Below are positions 20,965 to 31,268 of a stretch of 62,000 nucleotides of DNA, piece after piece. The position numbers and the translations under genes were made by a program. The stretch is taken from positions 50,001 through 112,000 of the forward strand of contig CAUYUJ010009413.1 in the NCBI GenBank assembly GCA_963575745.1, read 5' to 3'. The stretch is from Prorocentrum cordatum (Eukaryota > Sar > Dinophyceae > Prorocentrales > Prorocentraceae). Below the pieces are notes generated by a model. That model was not told the DNA's origin, did not search any database, and saw only the letters and a program-made list of their open reading frames with translations. Positions within the stretch are counted from its first letter, which is position 1; each line of letters begins with the position of its first letter.

Positions 20965-21205
20965 ACTCGACGCGGAGGACTACGACGACGACGATGGCGA
21001 CGGCGACGACCATGACCACGACGACGACGACGACGACGACGACGACCACGACGTTGACGACCACGTCGACGACGACCACGACGACCACGACGACCACGAC
21101 GACGACGGCGGCGACGACGACGACCACGACGACGACGACGACCACGGCGACGACCGACGACGACCACGACGACGACGACCACGACCACGACCACTGCCAC
21201 GACGA
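20965..21205 (+). repeat. (GAC)n microsatellite
   Basis: GAC triplets with CAC interruptions over about 230 bp, reading poly-Asp/His, poly-Thr or poly-Arg by frame. It is followed by a GC-rich stretch with no clear exon ends. Confidence 0.93.
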
Positions 21206-21439
21206 CCGTGGCGCCAGTGGCGCGCGGCGCCATGCGGCGGCGGCCAGCGGGAGCGCCGGCGGCGCCGAGGAGTTCCGGCCAGTGCCGCCCCCAGCCCCCG
21301 CGCCGCGGACCGGCACGAGGGTGTTCATGGCCTTCAGCAAGGCGGGGGGCGCCCGCCCCGCCCCCAGCGGAGGTGGTGGCCGCGAGAGCTCAAAGAAGAA
21401 GAAGAAACAGCATGAGCAGAAGAAGAAGAAAATGAAACA

Positions 21440-21590
21440 GCATGGACAGAAACTGCGGGAGGCCCGCGCGGATTTCTTGGATCGGCGCTGGAGCCCCCTC
21501 CCTGGCGCGCGGAGCGCCGCCAGGGGCGGCGTCGGAGGCGCCGCCAGGGGGCTCTGGCGCCATGCTCGCGTCATGTAACAACTCCCGAGC
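21440..21590. repeat. DR-E copy, right arm truncated
   Basis: GCCCGCGCGGATTTCTTGG and TCGGCGCTGGAG form the left arm. The GGCGCC centre is doubled, and the right arm stops after GGGGGCTCTGGCGCC. Confidence 0.65.
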
Positions 21591-21686
21591 GAAGGTTCTC
21601 TGTTGTTTTTTCGGCCCCTGGGGGCCGTACCAAGCCCCAGGGCCGTCCAAAATAGACCCACATTGAGAAACCCGCCCCCGATAGAG

Positions 21687-21882
21687 TCGGGGGCGGAAAA
21701 GAGGGGGGTGATGACTAGGGGTGGGTGGGTATCATGGCGGGGGCCATGATATTTCCCCAGATTTCATGGCGCCCCTTCTTATTTCATCACGTTCCTGGCC
21801 CCCCCGCTGGGCCGCGCACGTGCCGCCGGTCATGATTTGCACCCCCCCCCCTCTTTGACGCCCCCCTCTTTGACGCTCCCGA
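21687..21882. repeat. DR-B TIR element with TSD
   Basis: Left TCGGGGGCGGAAAAGAGG, right inverse CCTCTTTGACGCTCCCGA; 196 bp. ATAGAG lies on both sides (21681-21686, 21883-21888). An internal small palindrome ATCATGGCGGGGGCCATGAT is conserved. Copies also lie at 33331 and 51292. Confidence 0.9.
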
Positions 21883-22199
21883 ATAGAGGTCCAGATCTCT
21901 TGGGAGCAGCGTTGCCACGACGTCGGATGTCTGGCGGGTGGACCCGACCCACCGCATGGCACCCACGGGTCCAGGCTCCCTCCTGGGAACCTCGGCTTCC
22001 CGTGCGGTTCCAGAGGAGTGGACCCACAGATTCGCCCGGTGGGTCCGGGCGGGTCTGTCTGGCACATACGTTACCCGCGCGGGCTGCCCGCGCTGGGTTT
22101 CGAGGGGGTTCGAAGCATCCTGGGATTTGGGCTGCGGAGGTTGGTGTTAGTCAGGCAGGCCTAGGATGAGTTGAGCTGAGCGGGGCCTCCTGGGTCCTG

Positions 22200-22560
22200 G
22201 GCGGTTTGAACCACGAGCCGCGCCGGAACCACGCCAGAACCACACCAGAATCCAGAACGACACCAGAACCACGCCAGAACTACGCCCCGAACCACGCTCT
22301 GAACCACGCCAGAACCACGCCAGAACCGCGGCAGAACCACGCCATGACCACACCAGAGCCTCGGCGTGGGTCGCGGCGTGGTTCTGGCGGGTCGATTCGG
22401 GCGTGGTTCTGGCGTGGTTCGGGCGTGGTTTTGGTGTGGTTCTTTTGTTGTTCTTGGCCACGTGGTTGTGGCGTGGTTCTGGTTTGGTTCTGGCCACGTG
22501 GTTCTGGTCTGGTCCTGGCGTGACTCGGGCGTGGTTCCGGCGTGGTTGGAACGCATGCTT
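22200..22560. repeat. minisatellite in head-to-head inverted halves
   Basis: 22205-22370 is repeated GAACCACGCCAGAACCAC. From about 22376 the strand switches to its reverse complement (GTGGTTCTGGCGTGG) up to 22550. The two halves can pair into a hairpin of about 165 bp per arm. Confidence 0.9.
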
Positions 22561-23195
22561 CAAGCTTCGCTCAAGCGCCCCGGAGACATCCCAAAAAGAG
22601 ATCACCAGGCTGGGCCACCGCGGCGTCCGATACGTTCTCCAGACCGGCCAGGTCTCGGAGATCCCCGTTTCATCCTCATCTGTGTTGGCCCTAATCCTGC
22701 ATTCGTTTTGGTGGCAGAGTCTTGTACCTAGGCCTGGGGCAGGGGATTGCCTGGGCGTACAGCAGGCCTGCGTCGCGTCGACGCGGCGGCGGCTTTGGCG
22801 CGGCGACCCCAGCGCGGGGACGCCGCCAGTGGCCCCGAGCCGCAGACGTCGAACTCGTTATCCGCGCGATTGGACAGCCGCGATCGTTCGAAGTCGAACG
22901 ATCCACGCGGTGTCCAAAGCCGCCGCGCATGGCAAAGGTCGCAGCGTCGGATGCCTGCCCCTGGCGTTCAGTCGGACGTGTCCCTTTACAGGGGGAATAC
23001 TGAAGATCAGTCAAACAAATAGTCTGGGGACTATCTTTTGCATATTACCTAACAGCTCTTGCTGATAGGTTTCTAGTGGTCTCAAAAGAGAGCATCATGA
23101 CTCCTCAGGGGGGTCTGGGCGGGACCCGGACAGGCTGCCGCCGAGGCTGCCGCCGAAGCCGAAATCGCTTGGGACATCCTCGCAAAATCGCTCTT

Positions 23196-23525
23196 GGTGC
23201 TCCCAGAACTCCATTCCCGGGCCACATTTTGGATGCCCGGAGCCAACTGTAGGCCACTTCGTGCTCTTCGACTTCCCAGAACTCCATTCCCGGGCCACAT
23301 TTTGGATGCCCGGAGCCAACTGTAGGCCACTTCGTGCTCTTCGATTCCCAGAACTCCATTCCCGGGCCACATTTTGGATGCCCGGAGCCAACTGTAGGCC
23401 ACTTCGTGCTCTTCAAGTTCCCAGAACTCCATTCCTGGGCATGATTTTGAATGCCCGGAGCCAACTGTAGGCCACTTCGTGTTCTTCTAGTTCCCAGAAC
23501 TCCATTCCTGGGCCACATTTTGAAT
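23196..23525 (+). repeat. 72-bp tandem repeat, about 4.5 units
   Basis: Units begin CCCAGAACTCCATTCCCGGG and continue CACATTTTGGATGCCCGG and CTGTAGGCCACTTCGTGC. The first three are nearly identical; the last two carry TGAATG and CTGGGC variants. A 72-bp period keeps frame, so long ORFs appear on both strands. Confidence 0.95.
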
Positions 23526-23527
23526 GC

Positions 23528-23880
23528 TGAGGCAGGCTGATGCTGCGGCCGAGGCAGGCTGAGGCTGAGGCAGGCTGAGGCTGAGGCCGAGGCTGAAGGC
23601 AGACTGAGGCTGAGGCTGAAGCAGACTGAGGCTGAGGCTGAGGCAGGCTGAGGCTGAGGCTGAAGCAGGCTGATGCTGAGGCAGGCTGAGGCTGAGGCTG
23701 AGGCTGATGCAGGCTGAGGCTGAGGCAGGCTGAGGCTGAGGCCGAGGCTGAAGGCAGACTGAGGCTGAGGCTGAAGCAGGCTGAGGCTGAGGCTGAGGCA
23801 GGCTGAGGCTGAGGCAGGCTGAGGCTGAGGCTGAGGCAGGCTGAGGCTGAGGCTGTGACTGCGACTGCCGTTGCCGCTGC
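23528..23880 (+). repeat. (TGAGGC)n minisatellite
   Basis: Hexamer CTGAGG/TGAGGC with GCAGG interruptions at 12-18 bp intervals. It passes into GCGACTGC-type repeats at the right end. Confidence 0.95.
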
Positions 23881-24230
23881 GACTGTCATCGCGAATGCGA
23901 CTACGACTGCGAGAACAGCAGAATTCTACAATTGGATTTTCATCTGAATCTTAAGGGGAATGCTTTCAGATATGCTTCTACATATCGCTGTTAGGTTGCT
24001 TTGCCGGGATTTTTTTTTTTTTGTTTTTTGTTTTTGTTTTTATCGTTTTGGAGTGTTTTTGGGGTATTTTTGAACTTTCGTCGAAAATCCCCCTGTAGGG
24101 GGACACGCCCGACGTAACCCTGGGGGGCACCTCTCGGCCCCCGGCCCCCTCGCCGATGCTGGCCGGGCGCAGCCTGGGCCCCCCCGGGCGCTGGAGATGC
24201 CCTCGCGTGCGGCGCGGGTGAGGGCGGCTT

Positions 24231-24262
24231 GGCATCGCTCGGACGTGTGCATTCTTCCTGCG
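24231..24262 (+). repeat. DR-A left end truncated at a GGA array
   Basis: TTGGCATCGCTCGGACGTG ... TTCCTGCGGCGAGGA runs straight into (GGA)n. The DR-A interior normally has CGGCGAGGACCATCGAGGAG at this spot, so GGA could have expanded from the element's own GAGGA. Confidence 0.8.
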
Positions 24263-24745
24263 GCGAGGAGGAGGAGGAGGAGGAGGAGGAGGAGGAGGAG
24301 GAGGAGGAGGAGGAGGAGGAAGTGGAGGAGGAGGAGGAGGAGGAGGAGGAGGAGGAGGAGGAGGAGGAGGAGGAGGAGGAGGAGGGGGAGGGGAGGGGAG
24401 GAGGAGGAGGAGGGAGGAGGAGGGAGGAGGGAGGAGGAGGAGGAGAGGAGGAGGAGGAGGAGGAGGAGGAGAGGAGGAGGAGGGAGGAGGAAGGAGGGGG
24501 AGGAGGAGAGAGGGAGGAGGAGGGAGGAGGAGGAGAGAGGAGAGAGGAGGGGAGGAGGAGGAGGAGGAGGAGGAGCAGGAGGTGGAGGAGGGAGGAGGAG
24601 GAGGAGGAGGAAGGAGGAGGAGGAGGAGGGAGGAGGAGTGAGGAGGAGGAGGAGGGGGAGGGGAGGAGGAGGGGGAGGAGGAGGAGGAGGAGGAGGATGA
24701 GGAGGAGGAGGAGGAGGAAGTGGAGGAGGAGGAGGAGGAGGCCTA
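24262..24745 (+). repeat. (GGA)n microsatellite, ~480 bp
   Basis: Nearly uninterrupted GAG/GGA triplets with GGGAGG and GTGGAG variants. Poly-Glu, poly-Arg and poly-Gly ORFs, and the Pro/Leu/Ser ones on the other strand, are artefacts. Confidence 0.97.
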
Positions 24746-24831
24746 GAGGTTGACACCATCACCAATACTGGCGGGGCTGCCTCCACCGAGGGAAGATGGT
24801 CCCGATCTCGGTGGTCGGTGGTGGTGGTGCT

Positions 24832-24962
24832 TGGTATCGCTCGGACGTGTGCATGTTTCCTTCGGCGAGGATCATTGAGGAGCATCATGGATCATCCTGC
24901 GAAACAAACCACGGACGAAACCGACAAAAAGCACAGGGAATGGACGTCCGAGCGATGGCCAG
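24832..24962. repeat. DR-A TIR element
   Basis: TTGGTATCGCTCGGACGTG to GACGTCCGAGCGATGGCCAG with complete interior. Lies about 90 bp past the GGA array that truncates another DR-A copy. Confidence 0.88.
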
Positions 24963-24969
24963 GCGGCGG

Positions 24970-25265
24970 CTTCTCGTCCACCGGGAGTTCAGCATGCTGT
25001 TTTTTGTTCGAGGTCCTCGGGCCGTCGGTCCGCTCCGAGGTGGCGAGGCGTGCCGCGCGCACGTCCCGGGCCTCAAGGTCGGTGTGCCCGTGGGCCTCCG
25101 TGGCCAGATGCTGGAGGGTGTGTGCTTCAATCCTCGGCTCAGGCTCGGACGTCCCCGTGCGCCGTGGGCTTTCTGGGAAGGGGCGCCAGAAAGCCGAGGC
25201 GCAGTGGAGTTCTAGCTCAGGGGCCAAGTATTCATCCACGTCCACCGCGCCTTTGGTTCTGTGAG
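24970..25265 (-). CDS. possible minus-strand exon, unrecognised
   Basis: On the minus strand one frame stays open from about 25338 to 24892, through a stretch with balanced acidic, basic and Leu/Ala composition (includes VDVDEYLAPELELH and EAHTLQHLATEAHGH). This is unlike the R/P/G-rich shadow frames nearby. The DR-A element at 24832-24962 abuts its C-terminal side. I do not recognise a domain. Splice sites are not resolved. It may be an exon, a retrocopy fragment, or chance in GC-rich DNA. Confidence 0.25.
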
Positions 25266-25499
25266 GAAGGGAGCTCGGACTTCCAATACGCAGTGGATAT
25301 GTATACAAATTCTTGACGCGTCGCGTACCCTCCCCCAACCAGCCTTGCTCTGCCTAATTTGTGTCTGCGTAGCCCGCTTTGACCTGACTCGCCGCCGGCG
25401 CGCTCGCCCGCGGCCGCTGACTACAACAAGTACCCCCACCAACCCATCCAGAAGTAGATCGCCGAGCGACTTGCCTTGAGCAGGGAAGAGTAGAAGAGT

Positions 25500-26060
25500 G
25501 CAGGGTTGTAACCGCCTTGAAAGCGTTTTCTCGGAGGTCTCGCGGAGGCTTCTTGGGGCACTCTTCTGGCCCTCTTGGGGTTTTCTTGAGGCCTTCTTCG
25601 GGCCCTCTCGGGGTTCGGTGGGGGCGTCTGGGGGGCCTTTTGGGGCCACCTTGGCCCCCATGATTCTAAAAGAGGGGCGGGGTTGGAAATTCAGGCCCCC
25701 CCCCTGGGAGGCTCAAAATGGCGACTTAAGGCCCTCTTGGGGCACTCTTTGGGCGCTCTTGGTTCTGCCTTGGGATTATTTTGGGGCTTTCCTGAGCCCC
25801 TCTTGCGGCTCTGTTGGGCGGTCTTGGGGCCATGTAGAGGCCCCAAGAGCCTATCGGAAGCGAAAAGGCGAATCGGAAAATCAGATTGATGTTACTTGGG
25901 TGGTGGAGCCATTTACGCCTATCGGGGGGGTCCTTGAAGGGGTCGAATGGCACTTGTCTTGACCATCCGGAGCTATCTGGAGCAATTTTGGATGCCATTT
26001 TGCGTTCTCATAGGCTCTCTGGGAGCCATCTTGGGCCATCTTGGACGCTCAAACCCCTCG
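25500..26060. other. degenerate GGGGCC low-complexity stretch
   Basis: Repeated CTTGGGGCACTCTT and TTGGGGCC phrases, as at 1.7-2.3 and 8.5-9.4 kb. No exon signal. Confidence 0.5.
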
Positions 26061-26221
26061 CGGGGCGCCCCTTTCAGGCCCAGGGGAGGGGGAGGGGAGG
26101 GGTCAAGCTACCCCCTCCCCGCCCGCTAGCCGTCTCGCTCACCCCCACCCGCCCTTCCAACACATACGTAGCACCCGAGTCTGGCCCGAGCCGCAGCATA
26201 TTCAGCAGTCGTCTTTGGATG

Positions 26222-26402
26222 GGCGCTACTGGGGGCCAATCCGCCGCCGCCGCCGCCGCCGCCGCTGCCGCCGCCGCCGCCGCCCCCCGCTGCCAAACCG
26301 CCGCCGCCGCCGCCGCCGCCCCCGCCGCCGCCGCCGCAGCCGCCCCCGCCGCCCCCGCCGCCGCCACCGCCGCCGCAGCCGCCGCAGCCGCCGCCGCCGC
26401 CA
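26222..26402 (+). repeat. (CCG)n microsatellite
   Basis: CCGCCG triplets with CCC and GCAG interruptions over about 175 bp; poly-Ala/Arg/Pro ORFs are artefacts. Confidence 0.95.
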
Positions 26403-26404
26403 AG

Positions 26405-27530
26405 TGTGCTCTTTACTGTTGCTTGACAGGGATGGTGGGTGGGGGGGGGTGCGCATCGGGTTGGCTGCGCGTGGTCCGAATTTGGAGGCAGAGTGTGTTT
26501 TGTATTGTTTTTTACTAGGCATGGTGGGGGGGTGTCATGGACCCTGGTTGAGTGTCATGAATGTCATGATCGCCACAGTCACAGTGGCAGTCATGGACCC
26601 AGGTTGGCCCCCAGTCGCCTGGGGGAGGGGGTGTTTGTTAATAGGGAACAGTGATCAATACGCCCCCTAGATAGCAAGTCGTCTAGCTCACTCCCACCCG
26701 CCCTCCCAACATATCAGCGACACGCGAGCCTGAACATGTTCAGCGGTCGTCTTTAGATGGGCAGCTATTCGGAACCAGAACCGACCCCATGTGCGCGACG
26801 CTGGGGCGAGGTGCGCCACGCATGCCAGGCGCGCCACGCACGCCAGGAACCCCCGGGGCGCGAGCGTGCCAGGCACGCCGTGTGCGCCAAATGCGCCACG
26901 TGCTCCGCGTGCGCCAGGTGTGCCGCATACTCCAGCTGCGGCAGGTGCGCCACGTTCGGGGCACGTGCAGAGTGTGTCAGGTGCGCTTGCGCACGTGACA
27001 GCACACATCGGCAAACATGTTGGCCCCCACCATCACTGTCTAAAACCAATGTCCATCATTGTGTCTGGTGGGCTGCGCGCAGCAGGCCATACGCCACCAC
27101 CCCTGCCGTCCCTGTCAAAAACCACGTGACAGTGATCGCGGGGTGGCCGCACATTATATATTCAGATTTACCGCGAGATGCATGTTGTATTATTTGTTTG
27201 TCAGGGACGGTAGCCCTGCGCACAGCAGGCAATATGCTGACATCCCCGCCGCCCCTGTCAAAAACAATACAAAGTTCTCGCGAGCCTCACAAACATGATT
27301 CAAGATTTTGCCCCAAAGTGTACTTATATTGTTTTTTGACAGGGATGGTGGTGGGGGGCGTATCGGTTTGGCCGCGCATGCTCCAAATGTGGAGGCAGAG
27401 TGCGTTTTGTATTGTTTTGTTGACAGGGATGGTGGGGTGGGGTGGGGAGCATGGTCCCTTGTAGGCCGCCGGTCGCCTGGGGGAGGGGGTGTATATCAAT
27501 GAGGAACAATGATGGACCCTTCCCTCGAGC
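26405..27530. repeat. DR-R duplicated segments around GACAGGGATGG
   Basis: 26415-26660 and 27315-27520 share TTGACAGGGATGGTGG, AATTTGGAGGCAGAGTG or its close variant, GTCGCCTGGGGGAGGGGGTG and an AGGGAACAATGAT-like end. At 27105-27125 and 27255-27275 the inverse CCCTGTCAAAAAC occurs, so ends are found in both orientations. Confidence 0.7.
26795..26990 (+). repeat. GCGCCACGCACGCCAGG minisatellite
   Basis: Degenerate 9-18 bp units of CGCCACGCA/GTGCGCCA over about 190 bp, between the two DR-R segments. Confidence 0.75.
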
Positions 27531-27776
27531 AGCGGAAGAATGGAGATCCGGCAGACAGAAAATATCAAAATTCGCTAAGCCACCTACGCCCAGAGGTCTG
27601 GTGGAACTTTGCCAGCGCCCGAGCCTTGGGCGGGGATCACGTCATGGCATCCTCTGAGATCTGCACGAGTCGGTCGGGCCGCTCCTGCCAGGGAACTGCC
27701 CGCTGGCCGCGACCTCTGGGCCTGCCGCGCTCTTCCTCCTGGGGTGCCCTGCAAACCCATGGGAGGTATCTTGGTC

Positions 27777-27950
27777 AGAAGGGGAAAAAACACACAGACA
27801 CAATTAATCGTCGATTCCCCAGAAAAGATGGGAAACTATGGGAAGTGGCGGGGAAGACAAAAACCCAGAACATATGAGAACATATGCGAAAATATTGTGA
27901 TTTGTGTGAATTTATTTGTGTGTCCCTGGGCCCCTTCAATCTTGGACGCC
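27777..27950 (+). repeat. DR-G copy, complete
   Basis: AACACACAGACACAATTAAT to TTTGTGTGTCCCTGGGCCCC, about 165 bp. Centre AAGATGGGAAACTATGGG. Confidence 0.85.
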
Positions 27951-28371
27951 CCTGGACAGCCCTGGGCCCTGGGCCGGCATCCTGCTCGTGCGGATACGGC
28001 TTGCGTATTCGCGCGGCTCTGCTGGCGACCTCCGATGCTGCCCCACTCCGACGGGTCATCTTTCTCCTCCTTTCCCCCCTTCCTCCTTCTCCGTGAGAAG
28101 TCCTTGCGCGTCCCTCTCGGGGCCAGAGGCCTCCCCAGCTTTCCACCCGGCGGGATCGCGTGCTCTCGCCCGAGCGGTGATTCGCAGATTCAGCACCTCC
28201 ATTTTTTCAAGGCAGCTATGATTCCCACGGTGGGGTAGCGGTGGATGGCGATCGTGTTTTTGTCCTGTTCTGTCCGTGCGCGTCGTGGTGTCGTTTTGTT
28301 GGTGCTTGCCAGCGGGAAGGCCAGACCCTTTGGCTCCTACGCCCTACGCGTACGCTCCCGCGCTTCTCTCG

Positions 28372-28540
28372 GGAGGAGAAGAAACACACAGACAATTAAT
28401 CGTCGATTCCCCAGAAAATATTGGAAAATATGGGCAGTGGGGGGGAAGACATAAACCCAGAAAATATGAGAAAATATAGGGAATCCTGACATTTGTGTGT
28501 GTGTGTGTTCATTTGTGTGTCCCAGGGCCCCTTCATTCTC
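28372..28540 (+). repeat. DR-G copy, complete
   Basis: AACACACAGACAATTAATCG to TTTGTGTGTCCCAGGGCCCC with an inner (GT)n run. It lies 595 bp from the preceding copy in the same orientation. Confidence 0.85.
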
Positions 28541-28544
28541 TCCC

Positions 28545-29135
28545 ATGCCAGCGTTCTCCACATGAACTCGCTTCTCCGTCGCAGGTCGGCTCGCGTGGCC
28601 TTCTGGGATCGCCTGGCGACCTTCGGATTCACGTTTTGGTCAGATCCGCGTGGCGCTGGGGGGGAGCACATTCTGCTTCGGTCGATCCCCGCCGAAGAAC
28701 GCGAGGCGGGCTGCCCGGGGAGCGCCTGCACACTCTGAGCCTGGCGGCCGCGGTATGCAGTCGCCATGCGTCGAAGACACGCTGCGGGGCGCCCAGGGAG
28801 CACCGACACATTTTGGGTTGGACGGCCGCGGTGTGCAGAGTGTGCGAGGTGGGTTCTGGAGCTCGTCAGGATAAACCCAGCAACCCCGACCTGGAGGGCG
28901 GAAGAAAAAAAGTAGACCCCCAGCGCCACGCTTTTGCCGCAGCGTCGACCCCTGCACGCCTCGACCCACTTGCCCGAGCCGGCTTATCACCCCGAGTCGT
29001 TTCTTGACGGCCCCGGGGCCCGGCGTGGGCCCCGGGGCCGCCAAGTATCTGTTGTTGGCGGCCGAGAGAGGAAGCCGACCCGGGACCTCGGGGAAAATCC
29101 GGGAGGCCTCGCACGGCGCGCAGTAGTTGTGTGAT
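28545..29135. other. no gene recognised; short internal duplications
   Basis: Two loosely similar ~60-bp stretches (GGCGGCCGCGGTATGCAG at 28744; GACGGCCGCGGTGTGCAG at 28818). No exon with clear splice ends. Confidence 0.4.
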
Positions 29136-29137
29136 CT

Positions 29138-29312
29138 TCGGCCACGCGCAGAGGGGGGTAGGGGGAGGGGGGAAGGCTTCTTAGAAGCACGCCTGCTTCT
29201 TAGAAGGCGCGGGCCTTGTCTGTAGATGTAAGGCCGGCGCCTTCTAAGAAGCAGCCTCCTTCTAAGAAGCCCTCCCCCCTCCCTCCACCCCCTTGTGCGC
29301 GCCGCCAATATC
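29138..29312. repeat. DR-J foldback element
   Basis: GGGGGGAAGGCTTCTTAGAAG ... CTTCTTAGAAGGCGCGGGCC left side, and GCCGGCGCCTTCTAAGAAG ... CCTTCTAAGAAGCCC right side, outer GCGCGCCGCC. Pairs into a long imperfect hairpin. Confidence 0.8.
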
Positions 29313-29505
29313 CAGTCCACACGTCCGCTCCGTCAGAGATGGGTCGGCGTTCGCGCGGCGACGTTCTGGCGCAAGTCCGACGTGAATCCGACGTAAGTTC
29401 AGCGCAATCTGACGTGAACACGACGTACAGCCGATCTGGATCCGACGTAAATTGGGCTTCAAGCTGCCGCGCGAGGCCTCCAGGGTTTTCCTCATAACGA
29501 AGCCC

Positions 29506-29630
29506 TGGCATCGCTCGGACGTGTGCATTTTTTTCGGCGAGGGCCATCGAGGAGCATCCTGGACCATCGAGGAAAAACACACGCACAAAACCGAAACATG
29601 CACGGGAAATGGACGTCCGAGCGACGGCAA
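29506..29630. repeat. DR-A TIR element
   Basis: TGGCATCGCTCGGACGTG to GACGTCCGAGCGACGGCAAG. The interior differs at GGACCATCGAGGAAAAACAC. Confidence 0.85.
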
Positions 29631-29777
29631 GAAACAGCCATGGGGGTTGCGGAGCCGCTTCCTGGCCATCTCTGGAGAGTCTGGGGGGGCTTCTCCGGCC
29701 CTCTTCGGGGCCTCCTGGGCCTCCTGAGCCACCCCTGGCTACAGGGAGCATCTCCTGGGCCGAAAAGCCGATGATCG

Positions 29778-29955
29778 GAGGAGGAGGAGGAGGAGGAGGA
29801 GGAGGAGGAGGAGGAGGAGGAGGAGGAGGAGAGGAGGAGGAGAGGAGGAGGAGGAGGAGGGGGAGGAGGAGGAGGAGGAGGAGGAAGGAGGATGAGGAGG
29901 AGGAGGAGGAGGAGGAGGAGGAGGAGGAGGAGGAGAAGAGAGAGAGAGAGAGAGA
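29778..29955 (+). repeat. (GGA)n/(GA)n microsatellite
   Basis: About 155 bp of GGA triplets ending in a short GAGAGAGA run. Confidence 0.95.
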
Positions 29956-30219
29956 ACAACGAACACATGCATTGCACTCGCAGTGCCGCGCCCTCCAGCC
30001 AGGGCGCTCGGGCCGAGCCAAGTCAGCATCAGCGCGGGTATGTCAGTGGCCGAAAAGCCGACGATCCGCCCGAGGCCTCCAGGACTGGCTTCACGACCAG
30101 ACACAGGCGCCCGCGGGCCCAAGGCGCGCGCCCGGGCTGCTGCAGGCACCCGGCGCGCGCGCGCCCGCGCTCGGCTGACTCCGGATCCGCAGTTTTCGTC
30201 CTACTTCGGAAACTGGAGC

Positions 30220-30395
30220 ATATTCGGAGGTGGACAGACCTCCTACCCTGACACGTCGATTAAGGACTTGGCCGTTTTCGGTTCGCGAGAGGGCGTCTCG
30301 GCCGTCATGTTTGCGGGTCCAGGTCCGTGGGTTTCGGTCCTAGGTCGTTTTCCCTAAAGGGAGGTGTATTAAAGGGAGGTTTGCCCACCGCCAAC
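30220..30395 (+). repeat. DR-H TIR element
   Basis: GGAGGTGGACAGACCTCC to GGAGGTTTGCCCACCGCC, interior GACACGTCGATTAAGG. It joins DR-I directly at its right end. Confidence 0.8.
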
Positions 30396-30615
30396 ATATA
30401 CATGACCAGTGGCGGGCCGTTTTTCAGTCCCACGACTCTTCGAGGGTCGGGGGCGACGTCGGGGTGGTCTGGTGTGTATATTTGTTCCCCGCTTTCGCGG
30501 GGAAACAAGGGAACATGTATACACCAGGATCCCGTATACACCAGGATCCGCGTTCCTGTGCGAACTTCAGCGCAGGGTCGGAAAAAGCGTCGGTGTATAG
30601 AGTTCGTTTCCCTAG
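30396..30615 (+). repeat. DR-I copy
   Basis: CATGACCAGTGGCGGGCCG to GGTGTATAGAGTTCGTTTCC, with the TATACACCAGGATCC doublet. Closely matches 6450-6680. Confidence 0.8.
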
Positions 30616-30754
30616 TACTTTTCCAGCGCCTTGGTGGTCGATTTCTGCCCTAGCTTGCCGTCGCTGTTTCCGCCAAACCTTCGCGGAGACATCCGCCCTG
30701 GTGCCCTGAGGCGGGCAGGTTCGCCGTTTCGTTTTCGGCGGCGAGCGAGGGCGG

Positions 30755-30912
30755 GGAGTGAGAAGGAGAAGGCCTTCGCTGAAGGCGGCGCGGCTTCTCC
30801 GAAGCCCTCCGACCTTCTGCGAAGCGTGCCGTGTCTTCGGGGAGGCTCAGAAACATTCTCTCGGAAGACCGCGGGGCCTCCGAGCCTTCTGAGAAGGCCC
30901 GGTACTTCTCAT
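30755..30912. repeat. DR-K foldback element
   Basis: GGAGTGAGAAGGAGAAGGCC ... GAAGGCGGCGCGGCTTCTCC left side and GCCTTCTGAGAAGGCCCGG ... ACTTCTC right side; centre CGTGCCGTGTCTTCGGGG. Confidence 0.75.
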
Positions 30913-30954
30913 GCCGTCCCCGGGCTCGCCGCTGATTGCGATGTGAGGCGGACA

Positions 30955-31268
30955 TGTATAGGGGAACGAAGAATGACATAAACGTTAGGGGAACGAAGAA
31001 CGTTAGGGGAACGACGAATGACATAAACGTTAGGGGAATGAAGAACGTTAGGGCAACGACGAATGACATAAACATAAGATATCGGAGGTCCGCGCGGACT
31101 TCTCGGATCCGCGCTGGACCCCCCTGGCGCCGCCCCTGGCGCGCTCCGAGCTCCAGGGAGGGGGGTCCAGCGCCGACCCGAGACATCCGCCGCGGACCTC
31201 CGAGTTTTGATGCTTCTATCATTCTTCGCTCCCCTAACGTTCGCCGTGCCTCTTGGCATCGCTTGCAG
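30955..31268. repeat. DR-E foldback element ending at an AG acceptor
   Basis: Left end has three tandem copies of a subterminal unit (GGGGAACGAAGAATGACATA/ACGTTAGGGGAA). Then arms GGTCCGCGCGGACTTCTCGG and CCGCGGACCTCCGAG around a GGCGCC centre, then the inverse subterminal CATTCTTCGCTCCCCTAACG. It runs to GGCATCGCTTGCAG at 31268, immediately before the exon-like segment. Confidence 0.8.

Larger units (their letters stand above)
22970..24115 (+). repeat. DR-F element split by two tandem arrays
   Basis: The left end (AGTCGGACGTGTCCCTTTACAG, with AGTCTGGGGACTAT) stops at about 23050; the right end (ATTTTTGAACTTTCGTCG ... TAGGGGGACACGCCCGAC) resumes at about 24040. Between them lie a 72-bp tandem array and a TGAGGC minisatellite. 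Confidence 0.75.

Noticed and set aside
23413-23889. Gln/Pro/Ser-rich 158-codon frame on the minus strand
   Set aside because: Translation of the TGAGGC minisatellite.
24040-24888. 282-codon Pro/Ser/Leu frame on the minus strand
   Set aside because: Shadow of the (GGA)n array.
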